Shown one piece after another: positions 6,100 through 7,780 of a stretch of DNA of 7,780 bases. The notes beneath the pieces were generated by a model. That model saw only the letters and a program-made list of their open reading frames with translations. It did not search any database and was not told the DNA's origin. The position numbers and the translations under genes were made by a program. Source of the stretch: Erysipelotrichaceae bacterium (lineage in GTDB: Bacteria > Bacillota_I > Bacilli_A > Erysipelotrichales > Erysipelotrichaceae); the NCBI GenBank assembly GCA_003446295.1, contig DMBB01000250.1:1-7780 (forward strand), read 5' to 3'. The stretch's first letter is position 1, and every line of letters begins with the position of its first letter.

Positions 6100-7002
6100 T
6101 CACACCAAAGGATTCAGTGCTTTGCGCACAAAACCATCCGCATCCTGCAGACATTTCTGTGCGTCTTCTCTGGACTTTCCGCTTAAGATCATGACAATCG
6201 CCGTCTTCATGTCATGTCCTGACAGCTCATAGTATTCACGTGCTGTTTCCAGTGAGCATTCCGAAGCTTCCGAGATGATGCGGACTGCCCTGTCCCTGAG
6301 TTTGGCGTTGGTCGGAACCATGTCCACCATCAGGTTTTTATAGATCTTACCGATCCCCTGCATAGCAGCTGTCGACAGCATGTTGCAGATGAGTTTCTGA
6401 CATGTTCCGGACTTCAGTCTCGTGGAACCGGTCAGCACTTCACTTCCCGCGTCCACTTCGATCGCCGTATCCGCATACTTCGATATTTCCGCATGCTTGT
6501 TGCATGACACGGCTATGCGCTTTGCATGGACCTCCTGGGCATATTTCAAGGCACCGATCACATACGGCGTTCTGCCGCTTGCGGCAATGCCGATCACGAC
6601 ATCCTTGTCACAGAATCCGAGATTCTTCAGATCCTCGGCCCCCTGTTCCATGTTGTCCTCAGCATTCTCAATGCCTTTGGAAACCGCGCCGAAACCGCCC
6701 GCCAGGCAGGCAATGATGCGGTCGCAGTTGAATGTGGGGACACATTCAGCGGAGTCCATCATACCGATCCTGCCGCTGGTTCCTGCCCCGATATAAACCA
6801 TTCTTCCGCCCTGTTTCAGTGCTGAGATACAGAGCTTTACCGCTTCAGCGATCTCGGGAAGCGCTTCTTTGACAGCTTCAGCGCATTTATGATCTTCTTC
6901 ATTCATGACGGACAGAAGTTCTTCTGTTGTCATGAGATCAAGATCCCGTGTCTTTTCATTCGGTATTTCTGTCTGCAGGTTCTGGAGGTGAAGCTCAGTC
7001 AT
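6100..7002 (-). CDS. murQ: N-acetylmuramic acid 6-phosphate etherase
   Basis: MurQ cleaves the lactyl ether of MurNAc-6-phosphate to give GlcNAc-6-phosphate and D-lactate during recycling or uptake of peptidoglycan sugar in the cytoplasm. The 300-residue length is normal. The N-terminal TEIPNEKTRDLDLMTTEELLSVMNEED opening, the SIS-domain loop GAGTSGR (72-78), DSAEC (83-87), AASGRTPYVIGAL (140-152) and the family signature VLTGSTRLKSGTCQK (189-203) are all present, as is NLMVDMVPTNAKL. Glu86 and Glu115 correspond by motif to the catalytic Glu83 and Glu114 of the Escherichia coli enzyme. The ATG lies inside the last codons of the upstream dehydratase (8-base overlap, ATGACTGA), so translation is probably coupled, and the only upstream purine-rich site is distant. 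No murP, murR or GlcNAc-6-phosphate deacetylase gene is in view. Confidence 0.96.
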   Translation of the reverse strand: MTELHLQNLQTEIPNEKTRDLDLMTTEELLSVMNEEDHKCAEAVKEALPEIAEAVKLCISALKQGGRMVYIGAGTSGRIGMMDSAECVPTFNCDRIIACLAGGFGAVSKGIENAEDNMEQGAEDLKNLGFCDKDVVIGIAASGRTPYVIGALKYAQEVHAKRIAVSCNKHAEISKYADTAIEVDAGSEVLTGSTRLKSGTCQKLICNMLSTAAMQGIGKIYKNLMVDMVPTNAKLRDRAVRIISEASECSLETAREYYELSGHDMKTAIVMILSGKSREDAQKCLQDADGFVRKALNPLV

Positions 7003-7780
7003 ACTTCAGATATGCTCCCTTCATCGGTGACTCAGCATGTTCATAGAACATTCTCAGAGCTCCGTTCTTGTATTTCGGAGGTCTTGCCTGCCACTTGGCT
7101 TTTCGTTCATTGAGGATCGCTTCCATCTCTTCAGGAGTCTTCCGCTCACCCTTGACGCCGACAATGTTCAGCTTTCTCTGTGACACGGACAGTTCGATCA
7201 GGTCGCCCTCTTCTACCAGTGCGATCGGTCCGCCGGAAGCAGCTTCCGGTGAGCAGTGACCGATGACCGGACCGGTTGAAGCGCCGGAGAAACGTCCGTC
7301 TGTGATCAGCGCGATCGCCTTGCCGAGTTCCGGGTCAGAGCTGATCGCCTCTGATGTATAGAACATCTCAGGCATGCCGGATCCCTTCGGACCTTCATAG
7401 CGGATAAATACAGCGTCTCCTTTATTGACCTTATGGTGCAGGACTGCATCCAGGCATTCTTCTTCACTGTCAAACGGTCTTGCGTTCAGCACAGCTTCAT
7501 ACATTTCCTTCGGGCAGGCTGTATGTTTGATGACAGCGCCTTCCGGAGCCAGGTTTCCTTTCAGTACGGCAATGGAGCCGTCTGTTCCGATCGCTTTGTC
7601 AAACGGACGGATAATGTCTTCTTTTGTGACATGTACGTGCTGACGTTCATTGAAGTCATCCAGCCACTTCTGGCACTTTTCGTAATATCCGTTTGTCTTC
7701 AGTTCATCCAGGTTCTCACCTAATGTCTTGCCGGTTACCGTCATGGCATCCAGGTGCAGGTAAGGACGGATCTCTTCCAT
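6995..7780 (-). CDS. IlvD/Edd family dehydratase, C-terminal part (5' end outside window)
   Basis: The frame is open to the right edge and gives the last 261 residues of a protein whose family is usually about 550-600 long. An ATG happens to fall on the final three bases but is almost certainly internal. The C-terminal domain of IlvD/Edd dehydratases is clear: IAVLKGNLAPEGAVIK (70-85), FIRYEGPKGSGMPEM (125-139), LITDGRFSGASTGPVIGH (158-175, with Ser165 in the position of the proposed active-site base) and SPEAASGGPIALVEEGD (177-193). These iron-sulfur enzymes dehydrate dihydroxy acids, either in branched-chain amino acid synthesis or in catabolism of sugar acids such as gluconate or arabinonate. 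The cluster-binding cysteines lie outside the window, so IlvD cannot be separated from a sugar-acid dehydratase. Its tight coupling to murQ, and no ilv gene in view, make a catabolic role plausible but unproven. Confidence 0.88.
   Translation of the reverse strand: MEEIRPYLHLDAMTVTGKTLGENLDELKTNGYYEKCQKWLDDFNERQHVHVTKEDIIRPFDKAIGTDGSIAVLKGNLAPEGAVIKHTACPKEMYEAVLNARPFDSEEECLDAVLHHKVNKGDAVFIRYEGPKGSGMPEMFYTSEAISSDPELGKAIALITDGRFSGASTGPVIGHCSPEAASGGPIALVEEGDLIELSVSQRKLNIVGVKGERKTPEEMEAILNERKAKWQARPPKYKNGALRMFYEHAESPMKGAYLKYD

Noticed and set aside
7778..7780. ATG at the right edge as start of the dehydratase
   Set aside because: The preserved domain is only the C-terminal part of a family normally more than twice this length, so the gene continues beyond the window.

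Overview
The window looks like a chromosomal stretch from a gut-type Bacillota bacterium, possibly Erysipelotrichia. That placement is an inference from three things: a moderate GC content of roughly 45-50% by eye, purine-rich Shine-Dalgarno sites, and the gene families present (TelA, a MATE transporter, a subtype-B tannase like that of Lactobacillus plantarum, and a bacterial tocopherol-cyclase-like protein). No rRNA, tRNA, CRISPR array, insertion sequence or phage gene was seen. Gene density is high and every gap is under about 115 bases.

Layout. A tocopherol-cyclase-like gene, cut by the left edge, runs rightward and ends at a hairpin terminator (530-560). All remaining genes run leftward. 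Read in their own direction from the right edge they are: the C-terminal part of an IlvD/Edd-family dehydratase (cut by the right edge), murQ overlapping it by 8 bases, a subtype-B tannase, a terminator, a MATE exporter, a TelA-family protein with its own promoter and terminator, and a cytoplasmic SGNH-hydrolase-fold esterase with its own promoter. The esterase converges on the tocopherol-cyclase-like gene.

How the genes may work together. The dehydratase and murQ are almost certainly translationally coupled, and the tannase may belong to the same transcript because no terminator separates it from murQ. MurQ recycles the peptidoglycan sugar MurNAc-6-phosphate. The dehydratase could act on a sugar acid or in branched-chain amino acid synthesis. 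The tannase keeps the catalytic triad and all three residues known to hold the galloyl hydroxyls, so hydrolysis of dietary gallate esters is a well supported prediction. The MATE exporter next to it could remove phenolics, but that link rests on adjacency alone.

Most of the window is recognisable and ordinary. The points that deserve attention are the tannase (enlarged lid, start codon correction), the tocopherol-cyclase-like protein, the unusual dehydratase-murQ coupling, a promoter element shared by the telA and esterase genes, and a marked excess of GATC.
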